Positions 1 through 12,074 of a stretch of 64,000 bases of DNA are shown here, piece after piece. The stretch is taken from positions 39,021,419-39,085,418 of the forward strand of contig OZ020486.1 of the NCBI GenBank assembly GCA_963971405.1, given 5' to 3'. Origin of the DNA: Psococerastis gibbosa (lineage: Eukaryota > Arthropoda > Insecta > Psocodea > Psocidae). Numbering within the stretch: position 1 is the stretch's first letter; each line of letters starts with the position of its first letter. Both the position numbers and the translations under genes were made by a program. The notes beneath the pieces are model-generated. The model saw nothing but the letters and a program-made list of their open reading frames with translations, ran no database searches and had not been told where the DNA came from.

Positions 1-154
1 TATTTCAATTCTTCAAACAATACAGGTTTACATATAATGATAAATTGTATCACTAAAATATAAAAATTAATTTAAATTTGTGTAAAGCCCTCTTATTTCG
101 TGGGGGGGGGGCGGTCCTGACCCCTTGAACTACCCCCTGGACACGGCCATGATA
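1..154. mobile_element. hAT-like MITE, cut by the window edge
   Basis: The stretch has a G-run followed by a CCCCTGGACACGGCCATG end. The same internal words (tacaggtttacat, then atttcg and a G-run) recur in better preserved copies at 8990-9114 and 15657-15839. Only the right end is inside the window, so no target duplication can be checked. Confidence 0.5.
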
Positions 155-1257
155 TGAGGTATCAAGAACACCTGACTGAGTTGCCAGGCTATCATCAAGA
201 CCCCGCCATATTTCTACATCTCTCTTTAAGATAACACTTTTGGTTGTATCACGAACGCGCCAAGAAAACGGTTAGTTGGAATTATAATTAACCGATATTG
301 CAAATGACCATCTCGCTCATGACACTCATGTACTGAATCAAATGAAATAACGGACAGCAATGCAAGATTTAGAAGAACGCATTATCCTATTTTCCACATT
401 TCTGTTTGTATTGAAAATGAGGATGACTAGCAATAAAGAAACCCAAAAACAGCTGTTAAAGACAACTGACCAAGTTAACAGATGATGATCTGGCGGGAAA
501 TAATTATTCTATAAACTATTTTGACGGTTGGATTTTACAAAAGGAACAAAGGAGTCGCATCAGACCCTCCCCGAAATCAGACCGGCCTTGGATCAAGGGA
601 GGTACAGGGGTTAAAATTTTCTAAAGCAATGCACTGTCGTGCCCTTCAGCAAGCATTAGAAACCAATCCTCACATAAGCAATGCATACGCGATACATTTG
701 ATCATAGGATAGAAATTTCTGTTTGAAAAACGATGAGTTATGCTTAAATAGGGTGGCAAATGTAGATAAAAATGTTACGGGGGATTTCGCTTGCGGGAAC
801 AACAGCAAAGTCTTCTTAAATTCAGTGTATTGATGGTATGAATTGGTGTAAAATGTTTGCAGCTGTACCTGCTGGCATGTTAGATTGGGGTTCTTCTTAG
901 GGTGCATAAGGGACACCTGTATGCCACGCGACAGCGCACGCTTTGGAGCCACCTACCTTCGGCAGAAGTTGAATTGGAATCAATCACTGGTTTGTGATGG
1001 TACCAGCTGTCCTTTTCAATACCGGGCCCCAAAAGGTCTGATTTCAAGCAATGCGAACACCTTATCTTTTTTTGCCACATGCCATTATGGGACTTATTGA
1101 TGGTTACCGTACTGTGTAACTGCACTTTTGTAAGCGTACAGAAAGTTAAACTCAGTTAGCCTAGTAGGCTGCAGTTCATAGTAATTAACTACTATGTGTG
1201 TATAACAAATTTAAACGGTATTTATTTGTTATATTTTATTGCTTTCCTTATTAAACG
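155..1257. other. Unassigned AT-rich stretch
   Basis: There are short overlapping ORFs on both strands near 520-1125. None shows a recognisable domain, splice context or coding-like composition. I see no RNA gene or clear repeat here. Confidence 0.5.
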
Positions 1258-1380
1258 TAGTACACGGAAAGTTTTGTGATGGTCAAAATTTTCGATTTCG
1301 GGATTTTAGTGGATTCACAAGCCTTGAGGTCCCAGGAACAATAATAAAATTGTTTTTACGAAATTTCTGTCGGAGTAGAC
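1258..1380 (+). mobile_element. Helentron-like element, 5' fragment
   Basis: The order 'ggaaagttttgtgatggtc', 'gaggtcccaggaac', 'tttttacgaaatttctgtc' matches the left part of the full elements at 30580-32593. It breaks off just before the microsatellite, so it is a truncated relic. Confidence 0.6.
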
Positions 1381-1849
1381 TGCCACAATTACCTGCCACT
1401 ATATTACTGTTTTGAATCGTATTATATTAATCTGCTAACTCTTAAATATGCAATTGTCCCAGAAATTCAGTGTTTTGTGATGGGGAAGTTCAAAATTTAA
1501 ACCTAAACCGAAATTTAACCACAGGACAATTATTTAACAGGGAACTATTACAATATCTATCGTAATTGATCAATAAGAAAACATGTTCAGCACTCCAACT
1601 GATTCTTTATGTTTTTTTTTGTTAATTACATACATGGGCGGCTTTGGCTTTGTGCGGATATTGATTTGATTTGATGTACGCACCCGCGTCATTTGCCTCA
1701 GTTGCCTAGTGGTAAATCCGCCACTGATTATATACTAGTATTATTTAATGTTACTAAATTTGTCTTATTTTGGCGATTGAAGGGGGTGTTCCCCCTGTGA
1801 ACCCCTCCGTGAATCCGCCACTGAGTAGGACTAGTCCTAGGTGGCCTAC

Positions 1850-2116
1850 CAGTGCCGGATTGACCCATGGGCACAGGCCCACGCGGCCCCTACAAAAAAA
1901 ATGCCTGAAAAAGATTCTGGCCTCCACAAACGAGTTTTTTTTTTAAATAAACATAAAAATAAATAAAAAATTGAAAACCATTTCCAAACAACGTTTTGAA
2001 ATTGGCGGGAAATTAAACGTTTCTTTTTTGCTGAAATGTTGGTAGCTACAGAGTTTGCACCCACGGCTCCCACACATCTTGTGCCCACGGCCCCCCCAGG
2101 GGTTAAGCCGTCACTA
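1850..2116. mobile_element. hAT-like MITE (CAGTGCCGG type)
   Basis: The element starts CAGTGCCGGATTGACCC and its other end reads, inverted, TAGTGACGGCTTAACCC. It is flanked by TGGCCTAC (1842-1849) and TGTCCTAC (2117-2124), an 8-bp target duplication with one mismatch. It is non-coding. The copy at 36549-36871 is related. Confidence 0.75.
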
Positions 2117-2921
2117 TGTCCTACCCCTGGATGCTTCCATGCAAATTGCAAATGGCGCGTGTTTTGAATTTTGAGTAACCCGCTTCATTACCACATGCAC
2201 TGCTACATGTAGTGTGCTCATGCACCGCTGCCATATTAATGACAGATGGAAATAACTTCTCTTCCCGACTTCCCCCTTTGTTTCCACAAATAACTCACCT
2301 CTAACTCCCTCACAAGCTAAACATAAGTAGTCACTGTTTAGTTGATACTGCAGCAGGACGCATGCCCGGAATGGGGTCTGTCATTGGTCGCACTCCTCAC
2401 CGGTGTTTTTCCTGCTGTTACTTTCAAACCTCCTCTGAATTTTGTGCTCCTGATAGGCAAACTCGCAGAAGAAGCCGCAAGGCGTTCCGCAGGTGTCGGA
2501 AAAAATTTTTGTTTACCTGAAAGACGTTCTCTGCAATTTTCAAGAATATGCTGTGGGTCCATATTAAAGGAGATTTATTAAACAGTCCCTTAAACTGAAT
2601 TTAAATATCATTAGACTATTCCTTGAAATTCATACATAAGGGATAAATAAAGTGGACAAAATTCCTGTCCGTACTATTGTAGAATTAATTGGAAGCAACG
2701 AACCAAAGCTGTAAGAAACCGAGAATGGCAAGAGGGACAGCTGGATCCGTCCCTGCAGAGTAGGCCCACTGATGGAGAGAGAAATCTGTCGGACTGCCGG
2801 AACAAATTTGTTTGACTGGTTTTGCCTTATTTTAAAGCATTTGAAATCCATCAGAAATGATTGTTGCCAAGATTTCTAAAAAATTGCTGCACTCTGCTCC
2901 TAGCTCTAAAACGAGTATAGC

Positions 2922-3167
2922 CAGTGGCGGCGCTACGGGGGTGCCCGAGGGGGCCTGCCCCCCCCCCCAACCGACTCTCCGGCCCCCCCCCCCCCCGGGG
3001 CCCCCCCACATTTGAGATATTTTACATGGTGTTAAATTGCAGAATTATTGAACGGTTTACCAACTCCCAATGAAAAATGTTTTGGGTTTTAATTGCCCCC
3101 CCCCCAGATAGAAGTCATGCCCCCCCATGCCCCCCCCCCCGCCTTACAATTTCTAGCGCTGCCACTG
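2922..3167. mobile_element. hAT-like MITE with perfect target duplication
   Basis: The terminal inverted repeats are CAGTGGCGGCGCTA and TAGCGCTGCCACTG. AGTATAGC occurs directly on both sides (2914-2921 and 3168-3175), a perfect 8-bp duplication as expected for hAT transposition. The 246-bp interior is rich in G/C homopolymers and has no coding capacity. Confidence 0.9.
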
Positions 3168-3636
3168 AGTATAGCCAGGTGCTTCTTTATCAAAACGCTT
3201 TATAAACTGGGACACATGCTCGATAAAAGTAAACTTTGCGAGAAAAATAGAAAATATTACTTAATCAAAGGTATATTGCGGGGCAAGGAGGCGGGTGGCG
3301 GTTTAGAACCACAAAAACTTATTTATATTAATATAATATTAATATGCATGATTGCAGTGCTGATTCAAACATAAACATTGACAAAAGAACCGTCCAAAAC
3401 TCCGAAATTCCCAACATAATGCATTACAATAGTCGAAATATCGAACTTAATTGTTTGTTTTTTTATTCTCTGCGAAAAAAACTGTCGTATTTTTAATTAT
3501 TGATTTATTTATTAAGTTTTTTTCAATCACTTTCTTTTATTTCCTCGAAAATCCTGGGGGGACTTGACAATTACCTAGGGATGGCTAAGCCTAACCCCCT
3601 AATTACGCCAATGTAAATTACTGCCGTAAAAACCTA

Positions 3637-3960
3637 TGCAATGGAATAGAAGAAAAAACAAAAGCAATAGGAACAGCAACAGATATTCCGCGTCAGACAC
3701 ACGTTCAGCTCTGGCGTCAGCGAACGCTTGCGGACAAGCTAGCAGGCGTTTTTGTCCTGCGTTGACGCTGAACGCCACATGGGTTGACGCTATTTACCAG
3801 GCCATCAAAAACGAAAGCGCGGGAAAGCATTCGCGGCTAATTCGAGCGTTCGGTGCGGCGGGGGTGCGCGCGTGTTCAAAATTATCGATCGCACACCCAT
3901 GCCCCGTCAGCACGCGTCTCACCTCCTATCTTTCCTGCCACGCTATTCCATTTCGCAATG
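3637..3960. repeat. CpG-rich inverted-repeat stretch
   Basis: AATGGAATAG near the left edge faces CTATTCCATT near the right edge. Inside, 3717-3773 holds an imperfect CpG-rich stem (ggcgtcagcg facing cgctgaacgcc). It may be a decayed MITE. The overlapping open frame (3636-3986) has no recognisable domain and I do not call it a gene. Confidence 0.35.
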
Positions 3961-4529
3961 GAATCGCTGACAAATTTTTGGATTAAGCAACAGGGGGACC
4001 ACCTAGGTCCCCAGGATGGGTCCTTTTCGTTTTTTTATATTTTTATTTAAGCAGTAAGCAGCAAAGGGTTTGCATCCACGGAGCATGCGTTTCTTTTGCC
4101 AGCGAGGACTTTTCGCGCTCCTATTGTTAGCTTATGTGTTGGTGGGTCTGATTGTCGAAAATTAAGTTTATTCAGCAATTCATTTGTTAAGAATTTCAGC
4201 AATGCTGTATATAAGGGTGGTTTTGTGTATTAAATGACTTTATTAGGTAAATATACACGCCATTTAGGTTTATTTAGAAGAGCATTAGTTTTATTTATAA
4301 GTCTATACACCACAGAATGTTCAAAATGATTAACTATTTCTGAAACAGACAGTAGATTTTCATTTTATAATAGTTTTATTCATATTTTATTTATTTATTT
4401 TATTTTATTTATTTTATTTATATTCATTTATACCTACTATAGTTAAATTATACATTTATGTATTGATTAAGTAAGTCATGCAGCAAAATTTATTATTTTT
4501 CGATCGTTTGCCTTACCATGTTGATTCCA
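3961..4529. other. Unassigned AT-rich stretch
   Basis: Contains ttattttattta-type simple sequence (4385-4430). I see no gene. Confidence 0.5.
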
Positions 4530-4620
4530 TTAGAGCAGAGCATGTTGCAAGCTGCGGCAACTTGGTAGTGTGCACAGCGTTGGCAGGGGAACCTGGTGGG
4601 AGATGACAACGCGCTATGTT
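4530..4620 (+). repeat. Dispersed repeat B, fragment
   Basis: Shares 'cttggtagtgtgcacagcg', 'ttggcaggggaac' and 'tggtggga' with the minus-strand copy at 7986-8320 and the plus copy at 11263-11440. Confidence 0.6.
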
Positions 4621-5884
4621 TACATTATGTAAAGTACAGGCCTACTATAATACCGTACTTCTAAAAGGTAAGTGAGTAATTTATATTAAACCCACAATAG
4701 CTTTAATTCTTCTTAAAGTGTTGCATGTGTTGCCGTCTTGTAGCCAAACTAAGTCACTTAGCACACTCCCCAAACACACCGAGTGCAACAAGTTACTGTA
4801 CAACCTACGAGAAGCATTTTTAAGCCTTTGTATGCATGGGGCTTGCGAAGTAATAATTTGTGACAGTGACTTCCCTCTATGGGTCCACTGCATAGCATAC
4901 ATTAACTAAAAAAAAATTTGTTGTCTTATTTTAATTGGTATGTATCGGTAGGTTAATATTATTGACATTTTTAGGGCAACAGATTTCGGGGAACAGGAGC
5001 AGAGGAGGCATCTCGTCCCGCCACAGAAAATGTTGAAGCAAGGAAATTCGAGTGGAATTTTTAAGTCAAAGCAAGACAACCTACCGGCTACCAGAAGGAA
5101 AAAGTCAAAAATAATAGTTGTGTTCCTTCCTCTTCACTGTAAATTACTGTCTATTTGTTATTACATTTATGTTATTGCATTAAGCTGTATTTTAGAAGCC
5201 TTTTCCATGGAACTCACCTTGAGTTTCCACTTGTCACCCATGGCTTACGGAGTCAAAAGTAAGGGAACATGGTAGGTGTCGCCGTATTGCGTTAGTGAGG
5301 AACTACCCGTCAGAATAAATAGGGGTAAAGGCTGAGGTTGTGAAAATGTCCGATACATGGTCTACTGTGTGGTGTGGTATGCTTAATGAACACGACGCAA
5401 AGACGTTTTTTGCCACTTTCCTCATACAGGGGTTTGGTTTAAAATGTTAAACCCCCAGTGACCTGCACGAAAAGGCCCTAATGAATGCTTGCCGTAACGT
5501 AAAGTACAGTACTCTATCTAAACTTATGTTGGAACATAATTTGAAGTATTGTATGTGATACTTCCATACATTTATACATACTGCGTAGGATACCACGAGC
5601 ATTTTTTTTTTAAATATTCATTTGACCATTGTACTGTAGATAGGCCTAGGTGTGCGAATGATACAAAAAACTAGTTTGTTTCATTAAATTTGGGTCATTA
5701 TGGATTTATTAATATGAAACGACACATTAAATTGATATTGACTACTACATTTCAATTTTTAAATTTGTGCGGGAAACACCCAAGCGCTACCAAGTGGCCA
5801 AAATTCCAAAGTGGGACGCAAATATTTTGTAACTTCGATCCTGTGATTTCATGAAAAAAATCACAAAGCCCTGAAATACTGCAT
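4621..5884. other. Unassigned stretch
   Basis: Short ORFs on both strands around 4681-4909 and 5030-5275 show no domain or splice support. I see nothing else. Confidence 0.45.
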
Positions 5885-6182
5885 CCTATGTATAAGCATA
5901 GGGATGCCAGTCAGCTTATTACGATTGGCAGGCTATGGTATAAGTCGAGTCCTGGTCACTTCCGATTTAATCGTGTGACTTTACCATGTTCCCCAAGTGG
6001 TTCGGAATCCACTATAATCAGGAGGTCCACCCTGTTAGTCAACTCCCGTTTCCCCGAGGTGAAAGAGTCTGCCCTTAGGGTGCCTCAAGTTAACAAACAG
6101 ACTCACTCCGCCCTCCAGGCTTACAGGGTTGCTTAAAGCAGAAATGCTGAAGGCAGGCGTTAGAAACAACAACAACAACAAC
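5885..6182 (+). mobile_element. Dispersed repeat B (SINE- or LINE-tail-like) with (AAC)n tail
   Basis: The body runs through 'ctggtcacttccgatttaat', 'aagtggttcggaa' and 'gaaggcaggcgtta', and ends in an (AAC)n tail at about 6165-6182. A simple-repeat tail of this kind marks the 3' end of a retroposed element. Related copies lie at 7986-8320 (minus) and 11263-11440 (plus). No protein is evident, so I cannot tell a SINE from a 5'-truncated LINE tail. Confidence 0.6.
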
Positions 6183-7557
6183 ATGAACTGCAAATACCTG
6201 GCTAACCTTAAAAATACATTAAAAAATTAAAAATGTATCAAACCAAAACAAAGACATTACATTAATTTCTTGTTTATTTTATTTTACGGTAGGTATGAGA
6301 AGTAAGTTAATTTTACTTAAATTCATATTCGATCTTTTTCTGGATGTGATAGCCTAGGCAATTGGGCAAAGCCAAGAATATTTTTCTAGCTATGGCTATA
6401 CAGAATACATAGTACGTTTAGTATGTAGGATATGTTATTATTGTTATATACGATATGTTCGCATGCGTGGAAACTATTCTTGCACAGTATGTAACTTAAG
6501 TACTTTTCTCAAGTGAATGTTCGGGACCAGTTTAGATTGTAGAAAATTAGACGGAAGCTATGGGCTTGAGACTTGACATAACAGAAAACCGAATCCACCT
6601 AGGCTATAGGTGCACACTTCTTCAATGGGTAACTTTATCCAATCCAACCTTATATTCGTGTAGCTGACCACGACATCCCAAATTGAGCTGTGGTCTGTTA
6701 GAGAATCCTCTACCAGTCCTCATGTCGAGTTTCTCACTGTCTTGTGGTGCCATGTTTTTTTTTAAATTTTTTCTCCGTAGTCAATCTACATACAATTTTT
6801 GCATACATATTGTCGGCTCGGACCTACCCTGAGTGCATACATAAGCAATGAGGGCGCACTACAGTTATAAATTAAAACAGGCTAGTAAAAAATTTTGAAA
6901 ATCAATGAAATATGAAACTAATGCAAGATTTCTCAAACCACCTGCGCAAATCTTGTACCCTATTATAAAATTTTCAACTCTTGAGTCACTTCCATGAACG
7001 ACTGAAAGTTGAAAAAGACCCCATTTTTAAACCTAATACACCAAATCTCTTAATAAAAAAAATTAAATATAAACATATTTTTTTATTACTTGATATACCC
7101 TTCGATAGACCAATTAAAGAAAGTTTCCCGTCTCAAATTTACAAAAGAAATAAAGTAATTTAAATATTCTTAAAACTAATTTTGCGCATATGGCAGATGT
7201 GTAAGACGGTTGTTTACTCTGTCTGCGGCTGGCATGGCAACTTGTTGATGAGATCAGGTGCCCGAAAGGATCTGTCTGATTCACGGCACAAACACAATGC
7301 CGATTCAAGAAAAGAAGTCACACAAAAACGGCTCCAAAGAAATTTCAGTGGATTTAGGCCAGGTGGCACAATCCTGCGACTATATTCTTGAACGTACCGT
7401 AGACTGGGGTGATGTAGATATACAGTATGTTTTGACGTTTTTTTAGTGAAAACTATTTTTTTAATACATTTTTCTAGCTGAATCGCTTGCCAGTGTACAG
7501 AGTAATTCGTTAGGCGTCACACGCTATACGTTTTAATAAAACACATATTTTCAATTT
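6183..7557. other. Unassigned AT-rich stretch
   Basis: Only short unsupported ORFs are present (for example 6981-7163 and 7182-7446). I see no RNA gene or repeat family recognised elsewhere in the window. Confidence 0.45.
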
Positions 7558-7765
7558 ATAAATTGACTTTTAGGGGTTTAATGCCCTCAAAAATTGAGTG
7601 AGCCAAAAAAAAAAAATTCCTGACTTGTGATTTATGTGAACCTACATACCGAATTTCATTAAAATCCCTGGAGTAGTTTGTCAACAAATCGACGGACAGA
7701 TAGACAGACAAAAAAAACTATTTTTTGGGCTCGTGGAACCTCAAATCGTGTAATTAGAAGTTCAA
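7558..7765 (-). mobile_element. Helentron-like element, degraded fragment
   Basis: In reverse orientation it contains the family core: a short GTCT-like tract, 'tttgttgacaaac', an 'attttaatgaaattcggta' equivalent, and 'gtaggttcaca'. It is diverged from the better copies near 25.9 and 31.7 kb and lacks both ends. Confidence 0.55.
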
Positions 7766-7985
7766 TATGCAAGTTACTACGTAAGTTGACCAATGCATAA
7801 ATAGAAAAGCAATAATTTGGGTTCTCTTTATAGAAGACATGAGGTGACACCATTCTCTTCTCATTTTGGAAATTAATAATGATAAATAAGTTATTTCATT
7901 TAATTTATGGAGTATTATTGAGAAGTTTTATTAATGGAGTAGGCTACATACTTTAATACTTTTAGTTTTACTGTTTATATTGTTT

Positions 7986-8320
7986 TTAACGCCTGCTTTC
8001 AACATTTCTGCTTTAGGTAACCCTGTCAGCCTGGCGGGGGGAGTCAGTCTGTTTATTAACTTGATGCATCCTAAAAGGGCAGACTCATTCACCTAGGGGA
8101 GAAGGGGGATTAACTGACAGGGTGGATCCCACATGGGGAACAGAGTAAAGTCACACGATTAATTCGGAGGTGACCATGACTCGCCACGCACGTAGACTGA
8201 CTGGTATAGTCTCAGCACGTTATCATGTCCCACCATGTTCCCCTGCCAACGCTGTGCACACTTCCAAGTTTGCTGCCGTTTGAAACACGCTCTGCTCTCG
8301 TTGATTCAACTTGGTTAGGC
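7986..8320 (-). mobile_element. Dispersed repeat B, long minus-strand copy
   Basis: Read on the minus strand it begins 'accaagttgaatcaacgaga', passes 'gtgtgcacagcgttggcag' and 'tcctaggtgaatga'-like segments, and ends 'gaaagcaggcgt'. This is the fullest copy in the window. Plus-strand copies are at 4530-4620, 5885-6182 and 11263-11440. Confidence 0.65.
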
Positions 8321-8559
8321 TGTTTTATCCCGCTTTTCCCCGGTCTATAGTACAGCAGAGGAATTTCGGCGAAAAGACATGCTCTTTTGTCAGGATCTAT
8401 GAAACCTGCGGGTCTCATATTGTTCCCTTTATATACCATTCTCCTATAATTCTTTGCGATCCCCCTACCCGTGTCTCATCTTTAAAAAAAAAAATTTAAG
8501 ATTTATTTCAAGCTTGCTAGATTCATAAAAATTTTACGAGTGTTTACAGTATACCTAGC

Positions 8560-8975
8560 ACGTGGAAACACAGTTGGGCTGGTGAATTCCTCGTAAAAAC
8601 TTAAAATTGAATTGAATTGAATTTTGCTTATTTAAATTTAATTTTTAAAGGTACGGGTTATTATAATTAATTAAATAAATGAGATAGTTATAAACACACC
8701 GCATCGTTTATTTCCTTCCTTCCTTCAAGTTACAACTTCCTCACAACTGTAGTACACGCATACGCCACCAGTTGCAATAAATATTGGCGGTACATTTTAA
8801 TTTTTTTTTGTTCCCACAATTTTATACTTTAGTCAGTTTAGCCATTAGTGGTACAATTTATTATTTTACATATACTTGTATTGTTGAAGCACGTGGAAAC
8901 ATAGTTGGAATGGTTAATTCCTCGTAAAAATTTAAAATTAATTTAATTTAGTTTATTTAAATTTAATTTTATATT
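8560..8975 (+). repeat. Pair of about 90-bp direct repeats
   Basis: 'cacgtggaaacacagttggg' near 8560 and 'cacgtggaaacatagttgga' near 8890 each begin about 90 bp of matching AT-rich sequence, including 'attcctcgtaaaaa' and 'tatttaaatttaattttta'. They are about 330 bp apart. This may be a local duplication or two ends of an unknown element. Confidence 0.6.
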
Positions 8976-8989
8976 TTAGTAATTAGTGG

Positions 8990-9114
8990 CACGGCAATTT
9001 ATTAATGAATTAATGGATAAATTCTTAAAGCCATACAGGTTTACATACACAACATTTATTTCGGGGGGAGGGGGATGCCCAGACCCCATGGACCACCCCC
9101 TGGGCACGGCCATG
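8990..9114. mobile_element. hAT-like MITE, 125 bp
   Basis: ATTAGTGG flanks both sides (8982-8989 and 9115-9122), a perfect 8-bp duplication. The right end TGGGCACGGCCATG matches the copy at 1-154. The left end has decayed to CACGGCAATTT. Confidence 0.7.
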
Positions 9115-9277
9115 ATTAGTGGTACAATTTATCATTTTATGCAGGCTTGCATTGTTGAAAAATTGGAATAAATACCATGCATACTGGACTATTGAACTGA
9201 CTATTGGAAGGCTTGACAAGAAATAAAAATAAAAATTTCAAACACTTCTTAAGAGGAAGCTGGTCGTTGATATTGTT

Positions 9278-9340
9278 AATAGTCATTAGAGGCACGGGCC
9301 TCATGGTCATCGAACAATTAGGGCGGAGCCCATTGTCAGG
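9278..9340 (-). repeat. Dispersed repeat fragment (SINE 3' body)
   Basis: The reverse complement matches 29098-29164: 'gacaatgggctccgcccta', 'attgttcgatgaccatgagg' and 'cctctaatgactatt'. Confidence 0.65.
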
Positions 9341-10256
9341 GGATTATTACTTACGTTACAAAGATTTGGTCCCGACTATAATATGCAGAGGACTATTTCA
9401 TACAAATGAGGAAAAAAATTTTTGTATGGGTGGAGGGGATTTTCCGTGAATCTGATAGATGACAGAAAATTTCCAAATTATCAAGTTAATGGAAAAATTT
9501 AAAGCAAAAATGAAAAACATCTTATAATACGGTCTATGTAATAGTCTTCTACGAAACTTTTATCAATAAAATATTAAATAAAATAAATAAATAAATATTT
9601 TCCCCGAAATAAATTTAAAAAAATTTGTTATTCTTATTATTCACTTGAATAACCATAATTGTTCAACAGGCAAACAATTTTCTAAGCAACATAATATAAC
9701 AGATGTTCAGTTTACAATCATTGTTTATAATAAAACTGGAGCGACATATCATTAGCCCCTCAGTCTTAAAACCCCCAGTGCTGGACGGAAACTAGACAGT
9801 CGACAGTCGTGTGTCTTACCGGAAACGGGGCGGGGCGGGCAGAGAGTCTGCAGATGCAAGAACTCTCTTTAGGGACACACCGCCTGCAGACGGACCTTTG
9901 TTTTAATTTCCGCTCCTGCAACCGGTATTCGCCATGCCTTGCAAATGTTTCCTGCCGAATAACTGCTTTGAATCCCCCTCCTTGCCTCTGCCAAGGGTTC
10001 AATAAAAGGGCAGGAAAAAAATAGACCGTTCTTTTTTAAACCTCTTGTTTTATTTTTGCCCCTTTTTGGGTTTGCTTTGGTTTTTGCTGTTGCTCTTACT
10101 CTTGTTTTGCAGCATCACCTGCTCATGATTTTTAGTGAATGAGTGCTTTTTTTGCTGCCTATTGCATGAAAATGTCACAATTGAGGTAAATTTGGGACCG
10201 GTGTAGAGAGGTAGCTTATTGCCATTGTCATCGCCCATGAAACTTGCTGTTGCAAC
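9341..10256. other. Unassigned stretch
   Basis: AT-rich to about 9760, then a more GC-rich part (9780-9900). No supported gene. Confidence 0.45.
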
Positions 10257-10628
10257 GGTACTGCAGTCAGTTGTTGTTGTTGTTCTTGTCGTAGTTGTTA
10301 TTGTTGTTGTTGTGGATGTGGCTGTAGTTGTTGTTGTTGTTGTGGATGTGGCTGTAGTTGTTGTTGAGGTTGTGGTGATTGTGGTCGTTATTGCTATTAT
10401 TGTTGTTTTTGTGGTTGTTGTTGAGGTTGTTGCTGTTATTGTCACAGTTGTTGTTATTGTGGATGTGGCTATAGTTGTTGTTGAGGTTGTGGCGATTGTG
10501 GTCGTTATTGTTATTATTGTTTTTGTGGTTGTTGTTGCTGTTGTTGTAGTTGTTGTGGTTGTTGTTGTTGTTGAGGTTGTTGCTGTTGTTGTCACAGTTG
10601 TTGTTATTGTAGTTGTTGTTGTCATTGA
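10257..10628. repeat. Degenerate GTT/GTG trinucleotide tract
   Basis: About 370 bp of GTTGTTGTG-type repeat with interruptions. It creates valine-rich frames on the plus strand and threonine-rich frames on the minus strand; these are artefacts of the repeat, not proteins. An expanded (AAC)n tail of a retroposed repeat on the minus strand is a possible origin. Confidence 0.9.
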
Positions 10629-11262
10629 CTTATTTAAAAAAAAATATGGCGTCATTTGACTGCAAATAAACATTTGGAAATACAATATTTACCATAAGTT
10701 TTAGGTCGCGTCCCGTCGAGATATACCCGAAACTTTTAAAGCGACGATGGGAACCGCCCCCAATGGAAATTTGAAGGTTGAGTTCTAATAACAAAACAAA
10801 ACTAACGTAACTACCCCACGATGCAATAAGGTTAAATAAAAGCACAACCCCCCTCTTAATTCACATTATTTCTGATGGCTACAGGGTAGCTAATGTGTGC
10901 TCACATAACACAAACACTTGATTACCAATTCGGATTTCGGATATTTAATTAGCATAATTCCCATAAATATCTCTTCATAGAGCAAAGGTAAAAACCCCAA
11001 GTAAAACAAAAAAATTGTACTTCGTGGAATATTTTGAATTAATTTACCTTTCAGTCAAGTTTCTTCAAATGACTAATTAATTATACATTGTGGAGCCTGA
11101 GAAATGTAACGGATTTTGGACCATTTTATTTTTTTATTATATATTATTACTATTTTATTTAAAATTAGGCTATAATTTTTTTAATATCCACAAGTTTACT
11201 ATACGTTTTTAATAAATCTTTCGCACATTATTTCAAAAGCTTAGAGTCATGGATGCCGGCCG

Positions 11263-11440
11263 CCTTACCAAGTTGAATCCAGCGGACCAGAGCAGGTTCA
11301 AAGATGCAGATAACTTGGTCGTGTGCACAGTGCCGGTAGGGAAACATGGTAGGACTTGTCCTGGTCACCTCCGAACTAATCGTGTGACTTCACTGTGTTT
11401 CCCAAGTGGTTCGGAAACCACTATAATCAGGAGGTCCCCT
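11263..11440 (+). repeat. Dispersed repeat B, partial copy
   Basis: Contains 'accaagttgaatccagcgga', 'gtgtgcacagtgccggtagg', 'aatcgtgtgacttcac' and 'aagtggttcggaaacc', shared with 5885-6182 and 7986-8320. It stops before the (AAC) tail. Confidence 0.65.
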
Positions 11441-11592
11441 GTCCTACGGGCCCACACCGTGGCCTGGGACGGTGTCCAATCATACTACTACTAGAGTCAT
11501 GGATGCCAATGCATTCATAACGTACATATCGGATGTCTTTTTTCAGCCTTTCAGGACGAGTTTCTACCAGCTGCGATTTGCCAACGTCTTTA

Positions 11593-11976
11593 GGTGCCCA
11601 TTCCATTGACCGGCTAGGGCTATTTCCAACAACGGTGACGTGGTAGCAGACATTCAAGACTTAGGTGGCGTTTCCACAGACCTTGCATTGCAGAATTGAC
11701 GGGAATGTTTATTTTCCTCTATGCAATAGTTAAAATTGATCAATGATCATACAGTAAAATCACAAACAAAAAAACTAAAATTAAAAAATGGCGTCATGGG
11801 ATATGTTAAGTACAAACATTTTAATAGATTTCTATAAAAAGAAAAATTCTAATTTCCGTCAATGTCATTTGCATTCTGCAATGCGAGATCGGTGGAAACG
11901 CAACCTAAGTCTTGAATGTTTGCTACCACGTCACCGTTGTTGGAAATAGCCCTAGCCGGTCAATGGAATGGGCACC
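11593..11976. mobile_element. Long imperfect palindrome (fold-back element)
   Basis: The left arm begins GGTGCCCATTCCATTGACC and the right arm ends GGTCAATGGAATGGGCACC. The arms stay complementary for more than 100 bp, through GACGTGGTAGCAGACATT and TTAGGTGGCGTTTCCAC, around an AT-rich centre of about 130 bp. It may be a hairpin with a second TIR element (TTAGG...CCTAA) in its loop, since those inner ends look like TIRs of their own. Confidence 0.8.
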
Positions 11977-12074
11977 TTACCACTGTAGCTATAGAGCTAA
12001 CAGAAGATTTCTCGACGATTTCGCAAGCTGGCGTGAAGCCGACCGTACACGCCAGATCATAGAAATCATCTAAA

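Noticed and set aside
3636-3986. 116-codon frame as a gene
   Set aside because: It lies in a CpG-rich inverted-repeat stretch with short repeated words and has no recognisable domain.
10050-10685. 211-codon minus-strand Thr-rich frame and 146-codon plus-strand Val-rich frame
   Set aside because: Both are translations of the GTT/GTG trinucleotide tract; neither has non-repetitive flanking protein or a domain.
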